This document shows positions 1-9,300 of a DNA stretch of 41,893 bases, one piece after another. Under the pieces are notes generated by a model. That model was not told the DNA's origin, did not search any database, and saw only the letters and a program-made list of their open reading frames with translations. How positions within the stretch are numbered: position 1 is the first letter of the stretch; the number at the start of each line of letters is the position of its first letter. Position numbers and translations under genes: made by a program. This DNA comes from CALODL01 sp942492115. GTDB taxonomy: Bacteria; Planctomycetota; Phycisphaerae; UBA1845; CAIVHJ01. The stretch covers positions 1 through 41,893 of the forward strand of contig CALODL010000028.1 of the NCBI GenBank assembly GCA_942492115.1. The letters run 5' to 3'.

Positions 1-2946
1 TTCGTCACCTTCGACGACGCCGTCACCACAGCAGATGATGCCCACGTCCAGGACCAGTGCCTGACCGGGGAACCCGATGCCTGCGTACGGGGTGAAGTCG
101 ACCAGGCCGCAGTTGTCGGCCCGGATGTAGGTGTCACCACACTCGCCGTTGTCGTTCTGAGCCGGCGAGAAGAAGAATCCGCCTGGATCCACACTGCCGT
201 TGTCGACCTGGAAGATCTCGATCACGGCGAAGTTACTCACCGCAATATCAGGAATCGCTACGGTGACCGTTCCACCTTCGTCGGCGATGTTGATCACGGC
301 CGCTTCGGTGTGGAGCAACGTCGCGGTACCCAGAGTCGGAGGACATCCGGCTTCTTCGTAGATGTTGATGTTGACATTGATGCCATCAACCGTCGCTTCG
401 CTGACGCCGAAGCTCACGCTGTTGATGACCACGGAGCTCGAACCCACTTCGGCATTCAGGTCCATGCACCGGGCATAGCCGCCGGGCGTCGAACCGAAGT
501 CGCTCGCACAACGCACGGCGCCTTCGTTCTCGTCCGAAGCGTTTTGCGTCAGCGTGTCGCACTCGCTGAGCGGACACTGGAAGCACACGAAATCGTCGCA
601 GCTTTCGCCAGCGTTGTACGCGATACCGCCCGCGGCATCGCAGTCGCCCTGGCTGGCTTCCTGCGTGCAACCGTCATCGGCGTCACAGCAGGCACCACCA
701 CACACGACGTTTTCGCAAATCGTGCCCAGACCCTGGAACTGACCGCCCAGGTCGATACAGGCACCGAGGTTCTCGACGAATTCGCACGCGATACCGGTGC
801 AGCACGCACCGCCGGCCGGTGTGCATGCGATGCTCACGTCCGACGTTCCTGATGCTCCACCAAAACCATCGGCGATGATGTAGTAGTCAACGCCAGGCTG
901 GGCCACGAAGTCGACCGGCTTGTCGCACGGCGGCGGGAAACAATCCGCACCCGTGCAATCACTCAGAAGATCGTCGCAATCGGTCACGACGTAGAACGAA
1001 CCGTCATAACTCTGATTATTCATCAGGGCGCTGACGTTCGTCGGCGCGGCGACGTTCAGCACGAACACCTTGTCCGGACCGGCCGAGTTGTAGCCCGTGC
1101 ACGCATTGGCGGCCGCGAGCTCATAATCATTCACGTTGAATGACGTGTCCACGGCGACCGTGTCACCGCAGGCGATCGGCTCGGGATCATCACAGGTCTC
1201 GCCGGGAGCGGCCGAGCACGTCACCGACAGGGTCGAGGTGCCGGCATCCGGCGCATCCCAACCATCGACCACCAGGAAGTAGTCGACACCCGGCTCCGCG
1301 ACGAAATCGGCAGTCTTGTCACCGCCAGGAGCAACGTCCGCACCACCGATACACGTACCGGTCAGGTCGTCACAGTCGGTCACGACGTAGAACACGCCAT
1401 CGTAGTCCGATTGATTCATCAGCGCGCTGATGCTCGTCGGAGCAGCAACGTTCAGGACGAAGACACGATCCGGACCGAGGCTGCCGAACAAACCACAGCC
1501 GTCAGCGATGTCATAATCGTCAGCGAAGGCTGTCGTATCGACGGCAACGACGTCGTCGCATCCGATCGGGGTCGGCTCCGAGCAGTCTTCACCACCGGCG
1601 CCCGGAACGGCTTCACAGGTCACCGACAAATCGTAGGTGCCTTCATCACCAGCACCCCAACCGTCGGTCACCAGGAAGTAATCGACGCCCGGCTGGGCGA
1701 CGAAGTCAAGAACCTTCGGCTGACCGCTGTCGTCACCCGTGCAATCGTCGAGAGGATTGTCGCAGTCGGTAATGACGTAGAACGACGCATCGAATCCTAC
1801 CTCGGCGTTGAACATACTGGCGGAAACGTTGGTCGGTTCGGCAACGTTCAGCTGGAACACGCGGTCCGCACCAGACGTAGTAAAGTTCGTGCAAGGATTG
1901 CCACCACCCAGATCAATCGTGTTGGTGTAGCCAACCGTGGTCAGACCGATGATCGAATCGCCACAGTTGATCGTCTCTGCCGTAGTACAATCGTCACCGG
2001 CAGGGGCACAGTTCGGAGCATCGAACGTGTGCTCGCCCGGCGAGGTTTCGGCCAGAACATTGGCCAGCTCTTCGACGTCGTCCGCACCTTCGAGGCAGTT
2101 GGCCCCGAAGTTATCCCAGTTGATGCAATCGAACGCGCCACCATTCGGGGTCGTGCGCGTCGCCAGACTCTCCGAATAGCAATCCGTGTAATCCCAGCAC
2201 TCGCCGTCGCCGTTGGTCCCGATGACGCCGTAGACGTCGATGGTCGTCGCATCGCTGCCGTCACCCGTCGCAATGCCGTCGAACAACGCGGCCACATCGT
2301 CGCCATTGATGCTCGGAGCAGGGAACGCACCGCCGTAGAAGTCGGCGGGGAAACCGTAAATGTCCTCGAATTCGGTGTCGCACATGCCTTCAACATGGGT
2401 GCCGCACGCGAGGAAACCGCAATCGTCACAGACGCCGCCATCGCAGGGCCCGTTGAGGCAATCGTCATCCACCGTGCATTCGGTAGCACACGGAACCGGA
2501 GCAGCCTCGAACGACACGACGTAGGAATCGCCGGCAGCCAAAATGGAATCCAGCAGATATGACGTACCACTGTTCAAGGTGGTCCCACCATTGCTGTAGA
2601 TGCCATAGCTCACCGTCGACAAGTCGACATCCTCGCAGCCTACGTTGGTGATTTCGATCGTCTTCGGGTGGCCGCCCGGAAGCGGACCATCAACGATCTC
2701 GGAAATGATCACCGTCGTCAGGGAGTCGCCCTTGGCCGTACCAGGGACTTCGATGTCCTTGCTACCGCTGTTCAACGTGCTGTCCTGCAGGGCCGCAGAG
2801 GTCTGGCCCGGCAACGCACGCTGCAGCTTGTTGACCACCTGGTGACGCTGACGCTTCACGTCGCGGGGACGTTCCTGACCGATCGCGGCGATACTCATCG
2901 CGGCAACCGCTACCACACTCGATACAAATGCTACTTTCTTAAACAC
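1..2946 (-). CDS. Secreted multidomain cysteine-rich protein, copy 1 (C-terminus cut by window edge)
   Basis: These 982 codons are the N-terminal part of a near-identical copy of the 1150-residue protein at 6325-9777. The GTG start at 2946-2944 follows a GGAGG ribosome-binding site with 8-base spacing; a TTG five codons upstream overlaps that site and is less likely. The product has a signal peptide, a lamin-tail-like domain, three roughly 120-residue repeats resembling bacterial PPC domains, two GGACC-type cysteine-rich motifs and a beta-sandwich-like region. The missing end should carry the disintegrin-like and anchoring segments. Thirteen substitutions separate the copies over this length. 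Twelve are silent; one changes Thr (this copy) to Ala just after the signal peptide. Molecular function is unknown; a surface or extracellular location is inferred. Confidence 0.9.
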   Translation of the reverse strand, partial: MFKKVAFVSSVVAVAAMSIAAIGQERPRDVKRQRHQVVNKLQRALPGQTSAALQDSTLNSGSKDIEVPGTAKGDSLTTVIISEIVDGPLPGGHPKTIEITNVGCEDVDLSTVSYGIYSNGGTTLNSGTSYLLDSILAAGDSYVVSFEAAPVPCATECTVDDDCLNGPCDGGVCDDCGFLACGTHVEGMCDTEFEDIYGFPADFYGGAFPAPSINGDDVAALFDGIATGDGSDATTIDVYGVIGTNGDGECWDYTDCYSESLATRTTPNGGAFDCINWDNFGANCLEGADDVEELANVLAETSPGEHTFDAPNCAPAGDDCTTAETINCGDSIIGLTTVGYTNTIDLGGGNPCTNFTTSGADRVFQLNVAEPTNVSASMFNAEVGFDASFYVITDCDNPLDDCTGDDSGQPKVLDFVAQPGVDYFLVTDGWGAGDEGTYDLSVTCEAVPGAGGEDCSEPTPIGCDDVVAVDTTAFADDYDIADGCGLFGSLGPDRVFVLNVAAPTSISALMNQSDYDGVFYVVTDCDDLTGTCIGGADVAPGGDKTADFVAEPGVDYFLVVDGWDAPDAGTSTLSVTCSAAPGETCDDPEPIACGDTVAVDTSFNVNDYELAAANACTGYNSAGPDKVFVLNVAAPTNVSALMNNQSYDGSFYVVTDCDDLLSDCTGADCFPPPCDKPVDFVAQPGVDYYIIADGFGGASGTSDVSIACTPAGGACCTGIACEFVENLGACIDLGGQFQGLGTICENVVCGGACCDADDGCTQEASQGDCDAAGGIAYNAGESCDDFVCFQCPLSECDTLTQNASDENEGAVRCASDFGSTPGGYARCMDLNAEVGSSSVVINSVSFGVSEATVDGINVNINIYEEAGCPPTLGTATLLHTEAAVINIADEGGTVTVAIPDIAVSNFAVIEIFQVDNGSVDPGGFFFSPAQNDNGECGDTYIRADNCGLVDFTPYAGIGFPGQALVLDVGIICCGDGVVEGDE

Positions 2947-3070
2947 GGTATGTGCCTCCAAAAACTGATGGGTCCGAGGCCCCGAACAGGTACCTCTGAA
3001 ACCTCAGGAATTCAAATTCTATAGGGTGCAGAACAGAACGGGTTTCGCGCGGAAACCGTGCGAAACAGAG
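2947..3070 (-). promoter_or_regulatory. Leader of secreted protein copy 1 with alternative hairpins
   Basis: This 124-base gap separates the Lnt-like stop codon from the secreted-protein start. It holds an inverted repeat GTTTCGC/GCGAAAC (3042-3048 and 3060-3066). An overlapping alternative pairing GGTTTC/GAAACC lies at 3041-3057. On the minus strand a TATAGAAT box resembling a -10 element follows. The same arrangement is at 9778-9901 with a single substitution (2988), so the leader was carried in the duplication. The structure could be a weak terminator plus an internal promoter, or an attenuator. No experiment supports either reading. Confidence 0.3.
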
Positions 3071-3745
3071 CTAGTGCGCTCTGCGGTGTGGAGGGGCGCG
3101 CGGATGGCTCAGCGCGGGGATCGCGATGGGCTGCGCCACAGAAGCAGGAGCACGGAAAGCGTCCAGGTTCAGCGTCAGACCGGCGCCGCGATAACCGCGG
3201 GCCAGGGCTGCACGCCATTTCGAAACCAGAAGAAGACACCAGGAACCCAGGTACACGACCACGAAGGCCGACCACGCTGAACCCAGGTGACGACCCACGA
3301 CGGCCAGCATGCCGCTGTCTGTTTGCGAGATCAGGCTTCCACTGATTCGTGAGCCGACACAGCATTCAACCAGAATCCAACCCAATGCAAGAATGAATGG
3401 ACTGAACCCGATGCGCCGGGTGACGCAGGCGCCGAGCGCCGCGTAGCACGCCGGAAGCACTGCGAGCAACAGCAACGTGCCCAGATCGTGGACCACCAGC
3501 GCAGAGCCCAACGTCAGATTGGAGACGCACAACGACCCACCCCACACGGAGCCGAGCAGGAATGCCCTGAGCGGCGTTTCGGTCTGGCAGATAAAAATGA
3601 GGGGCAGGAAACCAACGATCCCAACGAGCGGGTGCTCCAGGGCGGATACCGCAAATGCAGTAACCATGGCGCTGAGCGCAAGCGCGACGACCTTGATGGC
3701 CGTGGCCGCGTGGCGAAGTACGGTGTATCTGAAATTCTTTCCCAC
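3071..3745 (-). CDS. Lnt-like integral membrane protein without nitrilase domain, paralog 1
   Basis: The product is a hydrophobic protein of about 224 residues. Its pattern matches the membrane part of apolipoprotein N-acyltransferase (Lnt): a helix ending in LGWILVE, then SLISQTDSGML, then a long helix starting LGSAWSAF. The CN-hydrolase domain that carries Lnt's Glu-Lys-Cys triad is absent, so acyltransferase activity is not expected. The start is uncertain: I chose GTG at 3745, but a TTG at 3880 overlaps the upstream sulfatase stop codon (TTGA) and would add a hydrophilic 45-residue leader. The last 83 residues are nearly identical to paralog 2, whereas the N-terminal part is diverged. The sulfatase lipoprotein gene lies immediately upstream and the secreted protein gene downstream. 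A membrane partner in lipoprotein or surface-protein handling is a guess. Confidence 0.55.
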   Translation of the reverse strand: MGKNFRYTVLRHAATAIKVVALALSAMVTAFAVSALEHPLVGIVGFLPLIFICQTETPLRAFLLGSVWGGSLCVSNLTLGSALVVHDLGTLLLLAVLPACYAALGACVTRRIGFSPFILALGWILVECCVGSRISGSLISQTDSGMLAVVGRHLGSAWSAFVVVYLGSWCLLLVSKWRAALARGYRGAGLTLNLDAFRAPASVAQPIAIPALSHPRAPPHRRAH

Positions 3746-3876
3746 AATCGTTTCGCCTGCAGAGACTTGAGGATCAGGGACAGGCTGACAGGTGCACCTT
3801 ACCACACCGCGAGGGATCGGCAATAGGGAATTCTCCTGGCCCCCTCCATCCTTGCCCAGGTTAACAGCAGGTGATC

Positions 3877-6159
3877 TCAATACCCCATGAATACGCCCTG
3901 GCCGGCCTCATAGAGGGCCAGTCGTTCAGCGATACGGCTCTTCAATGTCGGCGTACCAGCCAGTGCCCGCGCGCGCCGTGCTAACTCACGCGCCTTGTTA
4001 TAGTTACCCGCCGCCGCGTAGGCCGCTGCCCGGACATCCAGGGCAATGGCAGAGTCCACGGAACTGCAGCACGCCTCCGCCAGCTGCACAGCCCTGGTTC
4101 CGTCACGCAGCTCGGGGTCACTGGTGGTCGCGAGTATCCAGGCCATTTCGCGATCCAAATCGTCTGGCCGCTGACTGACGGGTCGGGCCCCAGCCAATGC
4201 CGCTACTGCCGCAGCTCCCTGCCCCGACCACAGCAACGCGCGCCAGTAGTTCTCGTGCGCCGGCCCGTACTGCGGGTCGATGCTCAACGCCCGGGCCAGC
4301 GTCCGCGCCGCCTCCTCGGCCTGCCCACTGGCAAGCAGGACATTGGCCAGATTGCTCAACGCATTGGGCGAACGTGGCCGTAAGGCAACATCCTGGCGGT
4401 AGTGCCGCTCGGCGCTCGGCCAATCCTGCTGCCGGGCATAGAGCAACCCCAGCCGGCTATGGGCCTGCCCATACTGGGGAGCTTCCGCCAATGCCCCTTG
4501 ATAACACAACACCGCATCCTGGTGCTTGCCCTGCGCGGCCAGTGCATCGCCCAGGCCGCACAGGCTGACCGGATCATTGGGCTGTGACCGCAGACTCGTC
4601 TCGAAGGCTTGTTGGGCCTCGACGATACGACCTGTCTCGAGATACGCCTCGCCCACGACCGCCCACAGCATGTCCGACTCGGGGCTCTCTTGCAGTAGCG
4701 GTTCGACCACAGCCACAGTCTCTTCATACTGCCCCGCCTGGTTCAGCGAGCGAGCACGCATCAACCCCCTGAAGACGTGCAGCATATCGATCGGATTCTT
4801 GGCGAGGCCATCATCAACGGTGCCTCGAGATGCGTTGACATATCCGAGCGCACTCAACTTCTGCATGGCCGCGCTATCGAGGCTGACCTGTTCCACCGCC
4901 CCGTGAGCCATGTGACCGACCGCGCTGGCCAGTTCGGCTTTCATCCGGATGGCGACATCACGGTGAGCAGCGTAGACATTGGTCGATTCATTGGGATCGG
5001 CGAGGCGGTCATAGAGCTCCGGAACAGGGCCATCAATGTACTTCCAACGGTCTGAATACAGCGCGCGCAACCCGGCCCACCCGAAACTCATGCGCGGATA
5101 GAGTGTCTCCGTATAGACAGGCAACCCCGTTGCGCTCTGCGCGCTGATGACTGGAAGCAGCGATTTGCCAGCCAGCCCCGCCCAGTCATCCCAGCCCATG
5201 ACATCCAGCACCGTAGGCACGACATCGACCAGGCGAACGGTCGGTTCGTGCACCGTGCCGGCCGGAAAATGCCCGGGCGCGGCAACGATCAACGGCACGT
5301 GCATGGTCGTGTCATAGATCAATAGACCGTGTTCCGGCTCATCATGCTCGCCCATCGATTCCCCGTGATCCCCGGCGACGACGACCACAGTGCGTTGTGT
5401 TAGACCTGCGCCCTCGATCCAATCGAGGATCCGCTTGATCTGGCTGTCCATGAACGCGATTTCACCGTCGTAGGGCAGCCCCGTTGCCGCAAACGGCTTT
5501 GGTGGTTCATATGGATGATGCGGATCGAAGAAATGGACCCATGCGAAAAATGGCTGAGTACGATCCTGCTCGAGCCATTTCAAGGCGGCGGTGCTGACTT
5601 CGTCCGCTGGACGCTCGGCATCGTGCCCCCACGTGGCCTGGCCGCCGCCGACCTCGTCGTCGTAGCGGTCGAAGCCCTGGGACAGGCCGAACGCGGAATT
5701 GAGCACCCACGCCGCCACGAAGGCTCCCGTTCGGTAACCCTGGTCCTTGAACGCCTCCGAGAGCAGGCGGACCTGATCGGAGACTCGGTGTGTACCGTTG
5801 ATCCGCACGCCCGTCGTCGGCGGATACAACCCACTGAGCAACGTGCTGTGTGCGGGCAGGGTCAATGGGACATGGGTGAAGGCATGTGCGAAGCGCACTC
5901 CGCGTGCAGCCAGACCGTCCAGCGTCGGCGTCCGCGCCGCTTCGTACCCGTAGCATCCCAGACGATCGGCACGGGTCGTATCGAGTGTGATGAGCAGAAC
6001 ATTGAGTGCGTTTGCCGCGGAAGGGGCGCTCACCTGGTCGGTGACAGTGCCCGGCACCGAATCAGTGCCCTTCTTGCACCCCACCAGGTAGCCTGCGGAA
6101 AGCGCCACACCTGCAATCACGACGGTGAACCAGCCCACGGGCTTTAGAACAGATGACAT
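3877..6159 (-). CDS. Sulfatase-fold lipoprotein with C-terminal TPR domain
   Basis: The product is a 760-residue protein of the alkaline phosphatase/sulfatase superfamily. ATG at 6159 follows GGAG with 7-base spacing. A hydrophobic N-terminus ends in a lipobox LVGC (Cys28), so it is probably a lipoprotein. The fold is shown by LLITLDTTRADRLGCYGY near residue 55, which supplies metal-binding Asp, and by AGDHGESMGEHDEPEHG. Where classical sulfatases have C/S-x-P-x-R, this protein has TLPAHSTLLSG. The residue converted to formylglycine is therefore replaced by Thr, as in many TPR-linked members of the family, and true sulfate-ester hydrolysis is doubtful. The C-terminal 300 residues contain several TPRs (for example around SPNALSNLANVLLASGQ). 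It is followed by an Lnt-like gene, possibly translationally coupled. Confidence 0.85.
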   Translation of the reverse strand: MSSVLKPVGWFTVVIAGVALSAGYLVGCKKGTDSVPGTVTDQVSAPSAANALNVLLITLDTTRADRLGCYGYEAARTPTLDGLAARGVRFAHAFTHVPLTLPAHSTLLSGLYPPTTGVRINGTHRVSDQVRLLSEAFKDQGYRTGAFVAAWVLNSAFGLSQGFDRYDDEVGGGQATWGHDAERPADEVSTAALKWLEQDRTQPFFAWVHFFDPHHPYEPPKPFAATGLPYDGEIAFMDSQIKRILDWIEGAGLTQRTVVVVAGDHGESMGEHDEPEHGLLIYDTTMHVPLIVAAPGHFPAGTVHEPTVRLVDVVPTVLDVMGWDDWAGLAGKSLLPVISAQSATGLPVYTETLYPRMSFGWAGLRALYSDRWKYIDGPVPELYDRLADPNESTNVYAAHRDVAIRMKAELASAVGHMAHGAVEQVSLDSAAMQKLSALGYVNASRGTVDDGLAKNPIDMLHVFRGLMRARSLNQAGQYEETVAVVEPLLQESPESDMLWAVVGEAYLETGRIVEAQQAFETSLRSQPNDPVSLCGLGDALAAQGKHQDAVLCYQGALAEAPQYGQAHSRLGLLYARQQDWPSAERHYRQDVALRPRSPNALSNLANVLLASGQAEEAARTLARALSIDPQYGPAHENYWRALLWSGQGAAAVAALAGARPVSQRPDDLDREMAWILATTSDPELRDGTRAVQLAEACCSSVDSAIALDVRAAAYAAAGNYNKARELARRARALAGTPTLKSRIAERLALYEAGQGVFMGY

Positions 6160-6250
6160 TGGTTTGCTCCATGGGCGCTGCATGTGCGCACGGCACGGTG
6201 CCTCGACGTGCACGCGTTCCTCAGCCCCTGAACATACCACGCCATCGTCC

Positions 6251-6290
6251 ACAAACAAAAAAGCCCCGGTGTGACGAATCACACCGGGGC
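6251..6290 (-). terminator. Rho-independent terminator of secreted protein copy 2
   Basis: A perfect 12-bp stem (6263-6274 with 6279-6290) closes a tetraloop that reads UUCG on the minus-strand transcript. It is followed by six T residues and a further T-rich stretch on that strand. It lies 35 bases beyond the stop of the secreted gene (6325), so the downstream sulfatase gene probably has its own promoter in the next 100 bases. Confidence 0.9.
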
Positions 6291-6324
6291 CCGTTTCCTA
6301 GTGAATCAGATCAGAGGCACAGCC

Positions 6325-9300
6325 TCAGGCGATCTGACGACGTCGCCCAGTGGCGACCGCGATGCCGACCAGCAAGGCCAGCGTGAGGCAGATCATGCCC
6401 CAGGTCGTCACGGTCGGGACCGGCGGTGCTTCACACTCACAGGTCGAGTCACAACCGTCACCATCCTCGAGGTTGCCGTCGTCGCAGCACTCGCCAGCTT
6501 CGAGACGACCGTTGCCGCATACGGCGGCGCAGTCGCTGTCGCTGTTGGCATTGCACGTACTCGGGCAGCAGCCATCGCCGTCGGCACACATCGTGATCGG
6601 CTCGTTCGCCGGGCAATCCACGCTGGTACCGTCGCACTCGGATGGGAACAGGCAACCCGGGCCACTGCCTGGATCACACTCGGTTCCCGCCGGAGCCAGT
6701 TCATCGGCCGGGCAGTCGGCGCTGTCGCCACTGCACACTTCGGCAACGTCACACGCACCGGCACTGGCACGGCAGGTCGTGCCGGAATCGAACGTGCAGG
6801 TATCCGTGCAGCAGTCGCCGCCGTCGCACTCTTCGTCACCTTCGACGACACCGTCACCACAGCAGATGATGCCCACGTCCAGGACCAGTGCCTGACCGGG
6901 GAACCCGATGCCTGCGTACGGGGTGAAGTCGACCAGGCCGCAGTTGTCGGCCCGGATGTAGGTGTCACCACACTCGCCGTTGTCGTTCTGAGCCGGCGAG
7001 AAGAAGAATCCGCCCGGATCCACACTGCCGTTGTCGACCTGGAAGATCTCGATCACGGCGAAGTTACTCACCGCAATATCAGGAATCGCTACGGTGACCG
7101 TTCCACCTTCGTCGGCGATGTTGATCACGGCCGCTTCGGTGTGGAGCAACGTCGCGGTACCCAGAGTCGGAGGACATCCGGCTTCTTCGTAGATGTTGAT
7201 GTTGACATTGATGCCATCAACCGTCGCTTCGCTGACGCCGAAGCTCACGCTGTTGATGACCACGGAGCTCGAACCCACTTCGGCATTCAGGTCCATGCAC
7301 CGGGCATAGCCGCCGGGCGTCGAACCGAAGTCGCTCGCACAACGAACGGCGCCTTCGTTCTCGTCCGAAGCGTTTTGCGTCAGCGTGTCGCACTCGCTGA
7401 GCGGACACTGGAAGCACACGAAATCGTCGCAGCTTTCGCCAGCGTTGTACGCGATACCGCCCGCGGCATCGCAGTCGCCCTGGCTGGCTTCCTGCGTGCA
7501 ACCGTCATCGGCGTCACAGCAGGCACCACCACACACGACGTTTTCGCAAATCGTGCCCAGACCCTGGAACTGACCGCCCAGGTCGATACAGGCACCGAGG
7601 TTCTCGACGAATTCGCACGCGATACCGGTGCAGCACGCACCGCCGGCCGGTGTGCATGCGATGCTCACGTCCGACGTTCCTGATGCTCCACCAAAACCAT
7701 CGGCGATGATGTAGTAGTCAACGCCAGGCTGGGCCACGAAGTCGACCGGCTTGTCGCACGGCGGCGGGAAACAATCCGCACCCGTGCAATCACTCAGAAG
7801 ATCGTCGCAATCGGTCACGACGTAGAACGAACCATCATAACTCTGATTATTCATCAGGGCGCTGACGTTCGTCGGCGCGGCGACGTTCAGCACGAACACC
7901 TTGTCCGGACCGGCCGAGTTGTAGCCCGTGCACGCATTGGCGGCCGCGAGCTCATAATCATTCACGTTGAATGACGTGTCCACGGCGACCGTGTCACCGC
8001 AGGCGATCGGCTCGGGATCATCACAGGTCTCGCCGGGAGCGGCCGAGCACGTCACCGACAGGGTCGAGGTGCCGGCATCCGGCGCATCCCAACCATCGAC
8101 CACCAGGAAGTAGTCGACACCCGGCTCCGCGACGAAATCGGCAGTCTTGTCACCGCCAGGAGCAACGTCCGCACCACCGATACACGTACCGGTCAGGTCG
8201 TCACAGTCGGTCACGACGTAGAACACGCCATCGTAGTCCGATTGATTCATCAGCGCGCTGATGCTCGTCGGAGCAGCAACGTTCAGGACGAAGACACGAT
8301 CCGGACCGAGGCTGCCGAACAAACCACAGCCGTCAGCGATGTCATAATCGTCAGCAAAGGCTGTCGTATCGACGGCAACGACGTCGTCGCATCCGATCGG
8401 AGTCGGCTCCGAGCAGTCTTCACCACCGGCGCCCGGAACGGCTTCACAGGTCACTGACAAATCGTAGGTGCCTTCATCACCAGCACCCCAACCGTCGGTC
8501 ACCAGGAAGTAATCGACGCCCGGCTGGGCGACGAAGTCAAGAACCTTCGGCTGGCCGCTGTCGTCACCCGTGCAATCGTCGAGAGGATTGTCGCAGTCGG
8601 TAATGACGTAGAACGACGCATCGAATCCTACCTCGGCGTTGAACATACTGGCGGAAACGTTGGTCGGTTCGGCAACGTTCAGCTGGAACACGCGGTCCGC
8701 ACCAGACGTAGTAAAGTTCGTGCAAGGATTGCCACCACCCAGATCAATCGTGTTGGTGTAGCCAACCGTGGTCAGACCGATGATCGAATCGCCACAGTTG
8801 ATCGTCTCTGCCGTAGTACAATCGTCACCGGCAGGGGCACAGTTCGGAGCATCGAACGTGTGCTCGCCCGGCGAGGTTTCGGCCAGAACATTGGCCAGCT
8901 CTTCGACGTCGTCCGCACCTTCGAGGCAGTTGGCCCCGAAGTTATCCCAGTTGATGCAATCGAACGCGCCACCATTCGGGGTCGTGCGCGTCGCCAGACT
9001 CTCCGAATAGCAATCCGTGTAATCCCAGCACTCGCCGTCGCCGTTGGTCCCGATGACGCCGTAGACGTCGATGGTCGTCGCATCGCTGCCGTCACCCGTC
9101 GCAATGCCGTCGAACAACGCGGCCACATCGTCGCCATTGATGCTCGGAGCAGGGAACGCACCGCCGTAGAAGTCGGCGGGGAAACCGTAAATGTCCTCGA
9201 ATTCGGTGTCGCACATGCCTTCAACATGGGTGCCGCACGCGAGGAAACCGCAATCGTCACAGACGCCGCCATCGCAGGGCCCGTTGAGGCAATCGTCATC

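Larger units (their letters stand above)
1..3321. repeat. Segmental duplication, copy 1 (left end outside the window)
   Basis: This stretch matches 6832-10152 at a constant offset of 6831 bases. I count 18 substitutions and no indels, which is about 99.5% identity. The right edge is sharp: identity stops after base 3321, inside the coding region of a small membrane protein. The left edge is not seen because the window begins inside the repeat. No transposase, terminal inverted repeat or target-site duplication is visible at the right edge, so unequal recombination or gene conversion is more likely than transposition. Confidence 0.97.

Noticed and set aside
6271..7683. Plus-strand ORF of 470 codons, with a partial duplicate at 310-852
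   Set aside because: It is antisense to the secreted cysteine-rich gene, has no recognisable domain, and its composition (Arg/Ala/Thr/Val-rich) is that of a GC-rich shadow frame.
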